33,984 nucleotides of DNA from Paraburkholderia sp. UYCP14C (lineage in GTDB: Bacteria > Pseudomonadota > Gammaproteobacteria > Burkholderiales > Burkholderiaceae), in NCBI RefSeq assembly GCF_004197395.1, contig NZ_SELS01000074.1, positions 1 to 33,984 of the forward strand. The letters are read 5' to 3'. This document shows, one piece after another, positions 24,619-31,419 of the stretch. Position 1 is the first letter of the stretch. Every line of letters starts with the position of its first letter. The position numbers and the translations under genes are program-made. The notes below the pieces were generated by a model. The model made no database searches and was not told the origin of the DNA. It saw only the letters and a list, made by a program, of their open reading frames with translations.

Positions 24619-26223
24619 TTACAGCCTGAACTGTCCCACCATCGCCTTGAGCCCGCGCGCCTGATCGTCGAGCGAGCGGGCTGCGGCGGTGGCCTGTTCC
24701 ACCAGCGCGGCGTTCTGCTGCGTGCCCGCATCCATCTGCGTGACCGCGAGATTGATCGCCTCGATGCCGGCGCTCTGCTCGGACGACGCCGCCGAGATCT
24801 CGCCCATGATGTCGGTCACGCGCTTCACGGCCTTCACCACTTCGTCCATCGTCTGACCGGCGTCCGCGGCGAGCGTCGAGCCGTTGCCGACGCGCTCTAC
24901 CGACGTCTGGATCAAGCCCTTGATCTCCTTCGCGGCGGCCGCGCTGCGTTGCGCGAGGTTGCGCACTTCCGCCGCGACGACCGAAAAGCCGCGCCCCTCC
25001 TCGCCCGCTCGCGCCGCCTCGACGGCCGCGTTCAGCGCGAGAATGTTGGTCTGGAACGCGATCCCCTCGATCACGCCGATGATGTCGCCGATGCTGTGCG
25101 CGCTGTCGTTGATGTCGTTCATCGTCGCGACCACGCGGCTCACGACCGCGCCGCCCTGCTCGGCGATCTCCGACGCGTTGTTCGCGAGCGTGCTCGCCTG
25201 CTTCGCGTTGTCGGCGTTCTGACGCACCGTCGACGTCAGCTGTTCCATGCTGCTCGCGGTGCGCTCGAGCGCGAGCGCCTGCTGCTCTGTGCGTTGCGAC
25301 AGGTCCAGGTTGCCCATCGAAATCTGCCCGGAGGCGGTCGCGATTGCATCGGCGCTCGACGCGATGTCGGCGACCGTGGTCGCGAGTCCGCTTTGCATGT
25401 CGGACAGCGCGAACAGCATGCTCGAACGGTCCTTGCCGCCGAGCGCGATGCGATTCGACAGATCGCCGGCGGCGATGCGGCGCGCGATCTCTTTCGCGTA
25501 CGCGGGCTCGCCGCCGAGCTGCGCGGTGAGCCGCCGCACGACCCACGCGGCGATGCCGAACGCGAGCACGATCAGTGCAAGCGTCATCACCGCGATCATC
25601 ACGAACGACGAGTGGTAGATGAAGCCGGACGCGTCGATCGTCGCCTTCGCGGCGGTGCCGCGCTGCGCGACGAGTTCGTCGACGAGCTTTTCGAGCTTGC
25701 CGGTTTCGACCAGCAGCGACACGTCCTGGGTGCCGACCTGCCAGTTCATCTGCGACAGATCGAGCGGCTGCGCTTTCACGAGCGTGACGAAGTCGCGCAG
25801 ATGGCTGCTCCATGCCGCGACCGCGCCGGCGAACGCCTTCTGCTCGCCGAGCGCTTTCGCGTCCGACGTATCGACATACTGCTGGAGCGTGCGCAGTTGC
25901 TCGTTGAGACCGGCCAGGCCGCGCTCGATGTCGGCGCCGAGTTCGTCGCGCTCCTTCGCGGTGGTTGCGGTCAGCAGCATCTTTTGCGCGCGGCTCGCGC
26001 GCAACATGTGGCCGCGCGCTTCCTCGGCGGCGCGGCTCGCGACGTGGCCCTGGTCGTAGATCGATTGCGTCGAGGCGTTGAGCCGACCGATCTGCAACAG
26101 CGAAAACACGCCGATCAGCAGCGTGCCGGCGAGCAGGATCGCGAACGCGATCCGCAGCGTCGCTTTTACCGACAGGCCGTTGAACTTCGGTGCCGCTGCG
26201 CTGTGTGCCACTGCTTTCATCAT
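24619..26223 (-). CDS. Methyl-accepting chemotaxis protein
   Basis: A transmembrane chemoreceptor of about 534 aa. The first helix is at about 22-45, a periplasmic four-helix-bundle-type sensor domain at 46-205, the second helix at about 207-229 and a HAMP domain at 230-282. The long cytoplasmic coiled coil carries the conserved signalling tip (FQTNILALNAAVEAARAGEE, then GRGFSVVAAEVRNLAQRS). No NWETF-like methyltransferase-docking pentapeptide is seen at the C terminus, so adaptation would depend on other receptors or an unassisted methyltransferase. The ligand is unknown. Several tandem ATG/GTG codons (26218-26235) follow a G-rich ribosome-binding stretch, so the start is uncertain by a few residues. 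Confidence 0.92.
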   Translation of the reverse strand: MMKAVAHSAAAPKFNGLSVKATLRIAFAILLAGTLLIGVFSLLQIGRLNASTQSIYDQGHVASRAAEEARGHMLRASRAQKMLLTATTAKERDELGADIERGLAGLNEQLRTLQQYVDTSDAKALGEQKAFAGAVAAWSSHLRDFVTLVKAQPLDLSQMNWQVGTQDVSLLVETGKLEKLVDELVAQRGTAAKATIDASGFIYHSSFVMIAVMTLALIVLAFGIAAWVVRRLTAQLGGEPAYAKEIARRIAAGDLSNRIALGGKDRSSMLFALSDMQSGLATTVADIASSADAIATASGQISMGNLDLSQRTEQQALALERTASSMEQLTSTVRQNADNAKQASTLANNASEIAEQGGAVVSRVVATMNDINDSAHSIGDIIGVIEGIAFQTNILALNAAVEAARAGEEGRGFSVVAAEVRNLAQRSAAAAKEIKGLIQTSVERVGNGSTLAADAGQTMDEVVKAVKRVTDIMGEISAASSEQSAGIEAINLAVTQMDAGTQQNAALVEQATAAARSLDDQARGLKAMVGQFRL

Positions 26224-26699
26224 CCCCATCCCCACGTGTCGACGCGCCGGAAAGGTCGGTTCCGGCTCTGCGCTTGTCTCTCCGGGTCTACGGCAGCCTG
26301 CATCGCGATCTTGAATGTCGCTCGCTCAGACGGCGGCGGGTCGTGCGCCGCTTGCCGTTCCCAGTCTCATGTTCGACGCGCCGCTTCGTGAGCCGCGCAA
26401 TCGCGAGCGCTTTATACCGCAGACAAAAAGCCGCCAAAAATGTGTCGGCAGATCGAAACAGCCGATTTGCCTTTCATCGCCGAAGGCGAAGTCATCCGAC
26501 CCCATGTCCGATTCGCGACAAAACTTGTCCTTACAATTCGCTCCGGCCACATTAAACTTCGCTAAACACTCAAAAAAAGCCGGTTGCCGCGACGAAATGC
26601 CGCGGAGCTTCGCGAAACGCGCCCACGAAGCGCGCTGCCCGCCCCGGCTCAACGCCGATTTTTCATATCACCGTTTGCCCGATCTTTTTCTTCTAGCGT
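26224..26699. other. Divergent intergenic region, no gene seen
   Basis: This 476-bp gap between the chemoreceptor and the MFS gene is AT-richer than its surroundings and must hold both promoters. I see a small hairpin (TCGCC-GAA-GGCGA, 26477-26489) and a TACAAT hexamer (26532-26537) that might serve as a -10, but no convincing -35, no flagellar sigma-28 promoter and no reading frame I would defend. Confidence 0.5.
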
Positions 26700-27965
26700 A
26701 TGGAAACGAGCCTCGATAAAAGCGCCCTCGCCGGCGCATCCGCCACGGGGGCGAGCGCGTCCCCGGCCGCCGCCGCGCCGGCGGCCGCGAAGGTGCAGCG
26801 CACCGTGTATTCGGTACTCGGTGCGATCAGCTTTTCGCATCTGCTCAACGACATGATCCAGTCGCTGATCCTCGCGATTTACCCGATGTTCAAGGACAAC
26901 TTCTCGTTGTCGTTCGGGCAGATCGGTTTGATCACGCTGACCTACCAGATCACCGCGTCGCTGTTGCAACCGCTCGTCGGCAGCTATACCGACAAGCATC
27001 CGAAGCCGTACTCGCTGCCGGTCGGCATGGGCTTTACGCTGTCCGGGCTGCTGCTGATGTCGGTTGCGCCGAACTTCGGCGTGCTGCTGATCGCGGCGGC
27101 CCTGGTCGGCTGCGGGTCGTCGGTGTTCCATCCGGAGTCGTCGCGAGTCGCGCGGATGGCGTCGGGCGGCCGTCACGGTCTCGCGCAGTCGCTGTTCCAG
27201 GTCGGCGGCAATGCGGGTTCGTCGCTCGGGCCGCTGCTTGCCGCGCTGATCGTGATTCCGCATGGCCAGCGCAGCATTGCGTGGTTCTCGGCGGCGGCGC
27301 TCGTCGCGATCGTCGTGCTGACGCAGATCGGCCGCTGGTACAAGCGTCATCCGTCGGTCAAGAAGGCGCGCGGCCAGGCTGCGCATGCGACGCTGCCGCG
27401 TAACAAGGTCATCATGGCGATGAGCGTGCTGGTGCTGCTGGTGTTCTCCAAGTACTTCTATCTTGCGAGCATCAACAGCTATTTCACGTTCTATCTGATC
27501 GACAAGTTCCATCTGTCGGTGCAGGCGGCGCAGATCCATCTGTTCGTGTTCCTCGCGGCGGTCGCGGCGGGGACGGTGATCGGCGGGCCGATCGGCGACA
27601 GGATCGGGCGCAAGTATGTGATCTGGGTGTCGATTCTCGGCGTCGCGCCTTTTACGCTGCTGCTGCCGTATGCGAATCTGTTCTGGACCGGGGTGCTGAC
27701 GGTCGTCATCGGGGTGGTGCTCGCCTCGGCGTTCTCGGCGATTCTGGTTTATGCGCAGGAGTTGATTCCCGGGAAGGTGGGGATGGTGGCTGGGTTGTTC
27801 TTTGGTTTTGCTTTTGGGTTGGGCGGCGTTGGTGCCGCGGTGCTTGGGCAACTCGCTGACGCTACCAGTATTGCGTTTGTGTATAAGGTTTGTTCGTTCT
27901 TGCCTTTGATTGGGGTTTTGACTGTGCTGTTGCCCGATGTCGAAGGCAAGCGCGCCAAGGCTTGA
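26700..27965 (+). CDS. MFS transporter, fosmidomycin-resistance (Fsr) type
   Basis: A 421-aa, 12-helix major facilitator transporter of the Fsr group. After a hydrophilic Ala-rich leader (about 1-35) come the family stretches SFSHLLNDMIQSLILAIYPM and VGCGSSVFHPESSRVARMAS. The E. coli homologue exports fosmidomycin; the natural substrate is unknown. The ATG at 26700 has no clear ribosome-binding site. The last 60 codons or so differ sharply from the rest: T- and G-ending codons dominate, and six of the last nine leucines use TTG while CTG prevails earlier. This change coincides with approach to the repeat at 28008. Confidence 0.92.
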   Translation: METSLDKSALAGASATGASASPAAAAPAAAKVQRTVYSVLGAISFSHLLNDMIQSLILAIYPMFKDNFSLSFGQIGLITLTYQITASLLQPLVGSYTDKHPKPYSLPVGMGFTLSGLLLMSVAPNFGVLLIAAALVGCGSSVFHPESSRVARMASGGRHGLAQSLFQVGGNAGSSLGPLLAALIVIPHGQRSIAWFSAAALVAIVVLTQIGRWYKRHPSVKKARGQAAHATLPRNKVIMAMSVLVLLVFSKYFYLASINSYFTFYLIDKFHLSVQAAQIHLFVFLAAVAAGTVIGGPIGDRIGRKYVIWVSILGVAPFTLLLPYANLFWTGVLTVVIGVVLASAFSAILVYAQELIPGKVGMVAGLFFGFAFGLGGVGAAVLGQLADATSIAFVYKVCSFLPLIGVLTVLLPDVEGKRAKA

Positions 27966-28007
27966 ACTCGTGGGAGGGTCGCGCCCTTTCGTTCTTCGCA
28001 GGGTGTT

Positions 28008-28134
28008 GGCCTTTCCTTGTTTTGTTATCGGTCTGTTAGCGTTGCCCCTGTGCGGGGCGGCACCTACTTTCTTTGCTGCTGCAAAGAAAGTAGGCAAAGA
28101 AGACAGCTCAAACCGCTAACTCTTAAGCGGGTCC
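28008..28134 (+). repeat. Dispersed palindromic repeat, copy 1
   Basis: The repeat runs from GGCCTTTCCTTG to GCGGGTCC. Inside are a small hairpin (GCCCC-TGTGC-GGGGC, 28044-28058) and a 13-bp perfect stem, CTACTTTCTTTGC (28064-28076), loop TGCT, GCAAAGAAAGTAG (28081-28093). It is the direct-orientation copy of a three-member family in the window, and follows the MFS stop by 42 bases. The hairpin has no T run and is not a plain terminator. I recognise it as a common dispersed element of Paraburkholderia genomes. Confidence 0.95.
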
Positions 28135-28442
28135 CCCGGTCTACATGAGGTAGTGGTGCATCTGGAATCCGTGCTCCCGCACATTCGGCACCCGTGACAA
28201 GGCCGTCATTCCTCCGGCGGCGCTGCGCGCGCCGAATCCCCATTCAAAAACCACTGGTTGTTTCGGCGCATCGCCGAGGCGCAGCCGATGGCTCCCGCTG
28301 CGCGGGCAACACCATTGGTTTCCCTGGCAGACCGGTCCGCGACGCACGAAGTGCGCAGTGGGAGCTGATGACGGCTTTGTCACCAGAGCGGAATGTGCGG
28401 GGGCACGGATTCCAGATGCACCACTGCCCCTTCCGAGCCAGA

Positions 28443-28569
28443 GGACCCGCTTAAGAGTTAGCGGTTTGAGCTGTCTTCTTTGCCTACTTTCTTTGCAGCA
28501 GCAAAGAAAGTAGGTGCCGCCCCGCACAGGGGCAACGCTAATAGACCAATAACAAAACAAGGAAAGGCC
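28443..28569 (-). repeat. Dispersed palindromic repeat, copy 2 (inverted)
   Basis: This is the reverse complement of copy 1 over 127 bp with two differences by my reading (C/T and G/A, in the stretch matching GTTATCGGTCTGTTAGCG). The long hairpin is at 28484-28513. It ends about 118 bases before the prpE start codon. Confidence 0.95.
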
Positions 28570-28687
28570 AACAAAGCCAGAACAACGACAAAAAGCACCG
28601 CCCCGCACGGGGCACAATTTCCGGCGCACAATGCCACTGGTGCCCCGCCCCCCGCGCCGCCAGGCGCACAACCGAGGATCGCCGCCG

Positions 28688-30592
28688 ATGCCCCGCTACC
28701 GCGATTTCCACCGCCGCTCGATCGACAACCCCGAAGCATTCTGGCGCGAAGAAGCCCAACGCATTCACTGGCACACGCCATTCGGCACCGTGCTCGACCG
28801 GTCGAAACCGCCATTCGCGCGCTGGTTCGTCGGCGGCCGCACGAACCTCTGTCATAACGCGGTCGACCGTCATCTGGCCGAGCGCGCGCAGCAGGACGCA
28901 CTCGTCTACGTATCGACGGAAACCGGCATCGAACGGCACTACACGTACGCCGAACTGCACGCCGAAATCAACCGGATGGCCGCGGTCATGCGCTCGCTCG
29001 GTGTGAAGCGCGGCGAGGTCGTGCTGATCTATCTGCCGATGATCCCCGAGGCACTGTTCGCGATGCTCGCGTGCGCGCGGCTCGGTGCGATCCACTCGGT
29101 CGTGTTCGGCGGCTTCGCGGCGCCGAACCTCGCCGCGCGTATCGACGACGCGAAGCCCGTGCTGATCGTCACCGCCGACGCCGGCGCGCGCGGCGGCAAA
29201 GTGGTCGACTACACGCCGCTCGTCGACGAAGCGCTCGCCCGCGCGATGCACAAGACCCCGCACGTGCTGCTGATCGACCGGCAACTCGCTCCCGAGCGTC
29301 TGAATGCGCCGTACCTCGTCGCCTACGAGCCGCTGCGCGAACAGTTTTTCGACGCCCACGTGCCGTGCGAATGGCTCGAATCGAACGAACCGTCGTACGT
29401 GCTGTACACGTCGGGCACGACCGGCAAGCCGAAGGGCGTGCAACGCGATGTCGGCGGCTATGCGGTCGCGCTCGCGGCATCGATGGAATACATCTTCGAA
29501 GGCAAGCCCGGCGACACGATGTTCACCGCGTCCGACGTCGGCTGGGTAGTCGGTCACAGCTACATCGTGTACGCGCCGCTGATCGCGGGGCTGACCACCG
29601 TGATGTACGAAGGCACGCCGATTCGCCCGGACGGCGGCATCTGGTGGCGGCTCGTCGAGCAGCACAAGGTCAACCTGATGTTCACCGCGCCGACCGCGAT
29701 ACGCGTGCTGAAGAAGCAGGACCCGGCGCTGATGAAGGCAGCCGATCTGTCGAGCCTGCGCACGCTGTTTCTCGCCGGCGAACCGCTCGACGAACCGACC
29801 GCCGCATGGATCTCGAACGCGCTGGACAAACCGGTGATCGACAACTACTGGCAGACCGAAACCGGCTGGCCGATGCTTGCGATTCCGCGTGGCATCGAAG
29901 CACTGCCGACCAAGCTCGGCTCGCCGGGCGTGCCCTCGATCGGCTATAGCCTGACCGTGCGCGACGAACTGAGCGGCGAGCCCTGCGCACCCGGCGAAAA
30001 AGGCGTGCTGACGCTCGACTATCCGCTGCCGCCGGGCTGCATGTCGACGGTATGGGGCGACGACAAGCGCTTCGTCGGCACTTACTGGGAGAGCGTGCCG
30101 AACCAGCAGGTCTATTCGACGTTCGACTGGGGCGTGCAGGACGAGGACGGCTACGTGACGATCCTCGGCCGCACCGACGACGTGATCAACGTCGCTGGGC
30201 ATCGCCTCGGCACGCGCGAAATCGAGGAGGCGCTGTCGAGCCACGCGGCCGTCGCGGAAGTCGCGGTGGTCGGCGTGACCGATCCGGTCAAAGGTCAGGC
30301 GGCGATGGCCTTCGTCGTGCTGCGCGGCGCGCAAGCCGAAGGCGACCCGAGCGAGCGCGCGCGGCTCTCCGCCGAACTGACGATGACGGTCGACCGGCAT
30401 CTCGGCTCGATTGCGCGGCCCGCGCGCGTGGTGATGGTATCGATGCTGCCGAAGACGCGCTCCGGCAAGCTACTGCGCCGCGCTATCGCGGCGCTCGCCG
30501 AGGGGCGCGAGCCGGGCGATCTGCCGACGATCGAAGATCCGGCCGCGCTGCAGCAGGTGCGCGACGCGCTCGGCGACGACAGGAAGGAATAA
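28688..30592 (+). CDS. prpE: Propionate-CoA ligase (acetyl-CoA synthetase family)
   Basis: A 634-aa ANL-superfamily enzyme that activates propionate to propionyl-CoA through an acyl-adenylate, feeding the methylcitrate or methylmalonyl pathways. The ATP motif YTSGTTGKPKG is at 240-250, the adenylate motif YWQTETGWPM at about 405-414, the hinge region DDVINVAGHRLGTREIEEAL follows, and the catalytic lysine is Lys594 in PKTRSGKLLRR, the usual acetylation target. The GWPM motif and overall similarity favour PrpE over Acs. The ATG at 28688 (MPRYRDFHRRSIDNPEAFW) matches the family start, with GAGGA upstream. It stands alone here, away from prpB and prpC. Confidence 0.92.
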   Translation: MPRYRDFHRRSIDNPEAFWREEAQRIHWHTPFGTVLDRSKPPFARWFVGGRTNLCHNAVDRHLAERAQQDALVYVSTETGIERHYTYAELHAEINRMAAVMRSLGVKRGEVVLIYLPMIPEALFAMLACARLGAIHSVVFGGFAAPNLAARIDDAKPVLIVTADAGARGGKVVDYTPLVDEALARAMHKTPHVLLIDRQLAPERLNAPYLVAYEPLREQFFDAHVPCEWLESNEPSYVLYTSGTTGKPKGVQRDVGGYAVALAASMEYIFEGKPGDTMFTASDVGWVVGHSYIVYAPLIAGLTTVMYEGTPIRPDGGIWWRLVEQHKVNLMFTAPTAIRVLKKQDPALMKAADLSSLRTLFLAGEPLDEPTAAWISNALDKPVIDNYWQTETGWPMLAIPRGIEALPTKLGSPGVPSIGYSLTVRDELSGEPCAPGEKGVLTLDYPLPPGCMSTVWGDDKRFVGTYWESVPNQQVYSTFDWGVQDEDGYVTILGRTDDVINVAGHRLGTREIEEALSSHAAVAEVAVVGVTDPVKGQAAMAFVVLRGAQAEGDPSERARLSAELTMTVDRHLGSIARPARVVMVSMLPKTRSGKLLRRAIAALAEGREPGDLPTIEDPAALQQVRDALGDDRKE

Positions 30593-30634
30593 GCGGACGA
30601 ACGAGCGGACGAACCCGCGGGCGCTCAGCCCGCG
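30592..30634. repeat. 12-bp tandem duplication and hairpin at prpE/mtnN junction
   Basis: AGCGGACGAACG (30592-30603) is repeated with one change (30604-30615) directly after the prpE stop. A 7-bp stem follows, CGCGGGC (30616-30622) with GCCCGCG (30628-30634), which includes the mtnN stop codon. It is well placed to act as a shared terminator of the convergent genes, but lacks T runs. Confidence 0.6.
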
Positions 30635-31419
30635 CTGGCCTGCGTGCCGAGAAAGCGCGCGAGGATCGCATTCGAATACGTGCCCGCGATCCCGGTCAGG
30701 AACGCCATGAACGAGCCCGGCGCGTGGTCGTCGGCGGTATCGGAGATCGTGCGCACGACCGCGCACGGCACGCCGTACTCGTAGCAAACCTGCGCGATCG
30801 CCGCGCCTTCCATCTCGACCGCGAGCGCATCGGGCAGCGCCTCGCGCAACGCCGCGACGGCCGCAGCGCTCGCGACGAACTGATCGCCGCTGACGATCAA
30901 ACCGCGATGCACGCGCGGCTCGCGCGTACCGAACCGCGCCGCGCAGGCCGCGCCTTCGTCGGCGACGAACTGCTCGCAGGCGGCCGTAAGACGCTCCGCT
31001 AGCGACGCATCGGCGGCGAAGCGCGACATGCCGAGCAGCGGCACCTCGAAGCGCGGAAACAGCGGCGACGCGTCGATGTCGTGCTGCATCAGCGTGCTCG
31101 CGACGACGATATCGCCGACATGCACATCAACGCCGACCCCGCCCGCGACACCGGTGAACACGATCGCTTCGACATCGAACGCGTGAATCAGCGCGCTGAC
31201 CGTCGCGGCCGCCGCGACCTTGCCGACCCGCGCGAGCGTGACCACACACGGCGTGCCGTGCACGGTGCCGACGTGGTAATCGCGCTGGCCGTGCGCGACC
31301 GTGCGCACGCCCGACTCCGCGCGCATCGCTTCGATCAGGTCGCCGAGTTCCTGCGGCAACGCGGCCAGAACGCCGAGCGGCCGCCGCTCACCGTGGCTGA
31401 TGTTCAAGGGTGTGCTCAT
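30625..31419 (-). CDS. mtnN: 5'-methylthioadenosine/S-adenosylhomocysteine nucleosidase
   Basis: A 264-aa nucleoside-phosphorylase-fold enzyme that cleaves adenine from methylthioadenosine and S-adenosylhomocysteine, recycling products of SAM-dependent reactions. Key residues are visible: Glu24 (AALPQELGDL) as the water activator, VGKVAAAATVSALI at 65-78, FTGVAGGV at 88-95, ribose-binding EMEGAAIAQV at 202-211 and Asp227 (RTISDTAD) as the general acid. The ATG at 31419 overlaps the uvrD stop as ATGA, so it is the second gene of a uvrD-mtnN operon. It is slightly longer than the E. coli enzyme. A phosphorylase-type relative is a less likely alternative. Confidence 0.88.
   Translation of the reverse strand: MSTPLNISHGERRPLGVLAALPQELGDLIEAMRAESGVRTVAHGQRDYHVGTVHGTPCVVTLARVGKVAAAATVSALIHAFDVEAIVFTGVAGGVGVDVHVGDIVVASTLMQHDIDASPLFPRFEVPLLGMSRFAADASLAERLTAACEQFVADEGAACAARFGTREPRVHRGLIVSGDQFVASAAAVAALREALPDALAVEMEGAAIAQVCYEYGVPCAVVRTISDTADDHAPGSFMAFLTGIAGTYSNAILARFLGTQASAG

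Larger units (their letters stand above)
28008..28569. other. Large inverted-repeat structure between MFS and prpE
   Basis: Two repeat copies face each other and a second, more diverged block continues the symmetry inward: 28152-28173 is the exact reverse complement of 28404-28425, and weaker similarity continues toward a centre near 28290. The whole 562-bp unit could fold into a large imperfect hairpin or cruciform. The 722-bp gap 27966-28687 contains no gene I would defend; open frames there follow from the palindromes. Confidence 0.8.

Noticed and set aside
28064-28093. CRISPR repeat or intrinsic terminator
   Set aside because: Copies are not regularly spaced with unique spacers and no cas genes are present; the hairpin lacks a following T run.
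26649-28097. 482-codon minus-strand frame starting in repeat copy 1 and running antisense to the MFS gene
   Set aside because: Begins with the peptide encoded by the palindrome and then reads antisense to a clear transporter.
28141-28671. Possible gene inside the inverted-repeat region
   Set aside because: The frame is built from the two repeat arms and shows no conserved domain or ribosome-binding site.
28538-30400. 620-codon minus-strand frame opposite prpE, starting in the repeat
   Set aside because: Shadow of prpE; nothing recognisable and the repeat gives it an artificial extension.
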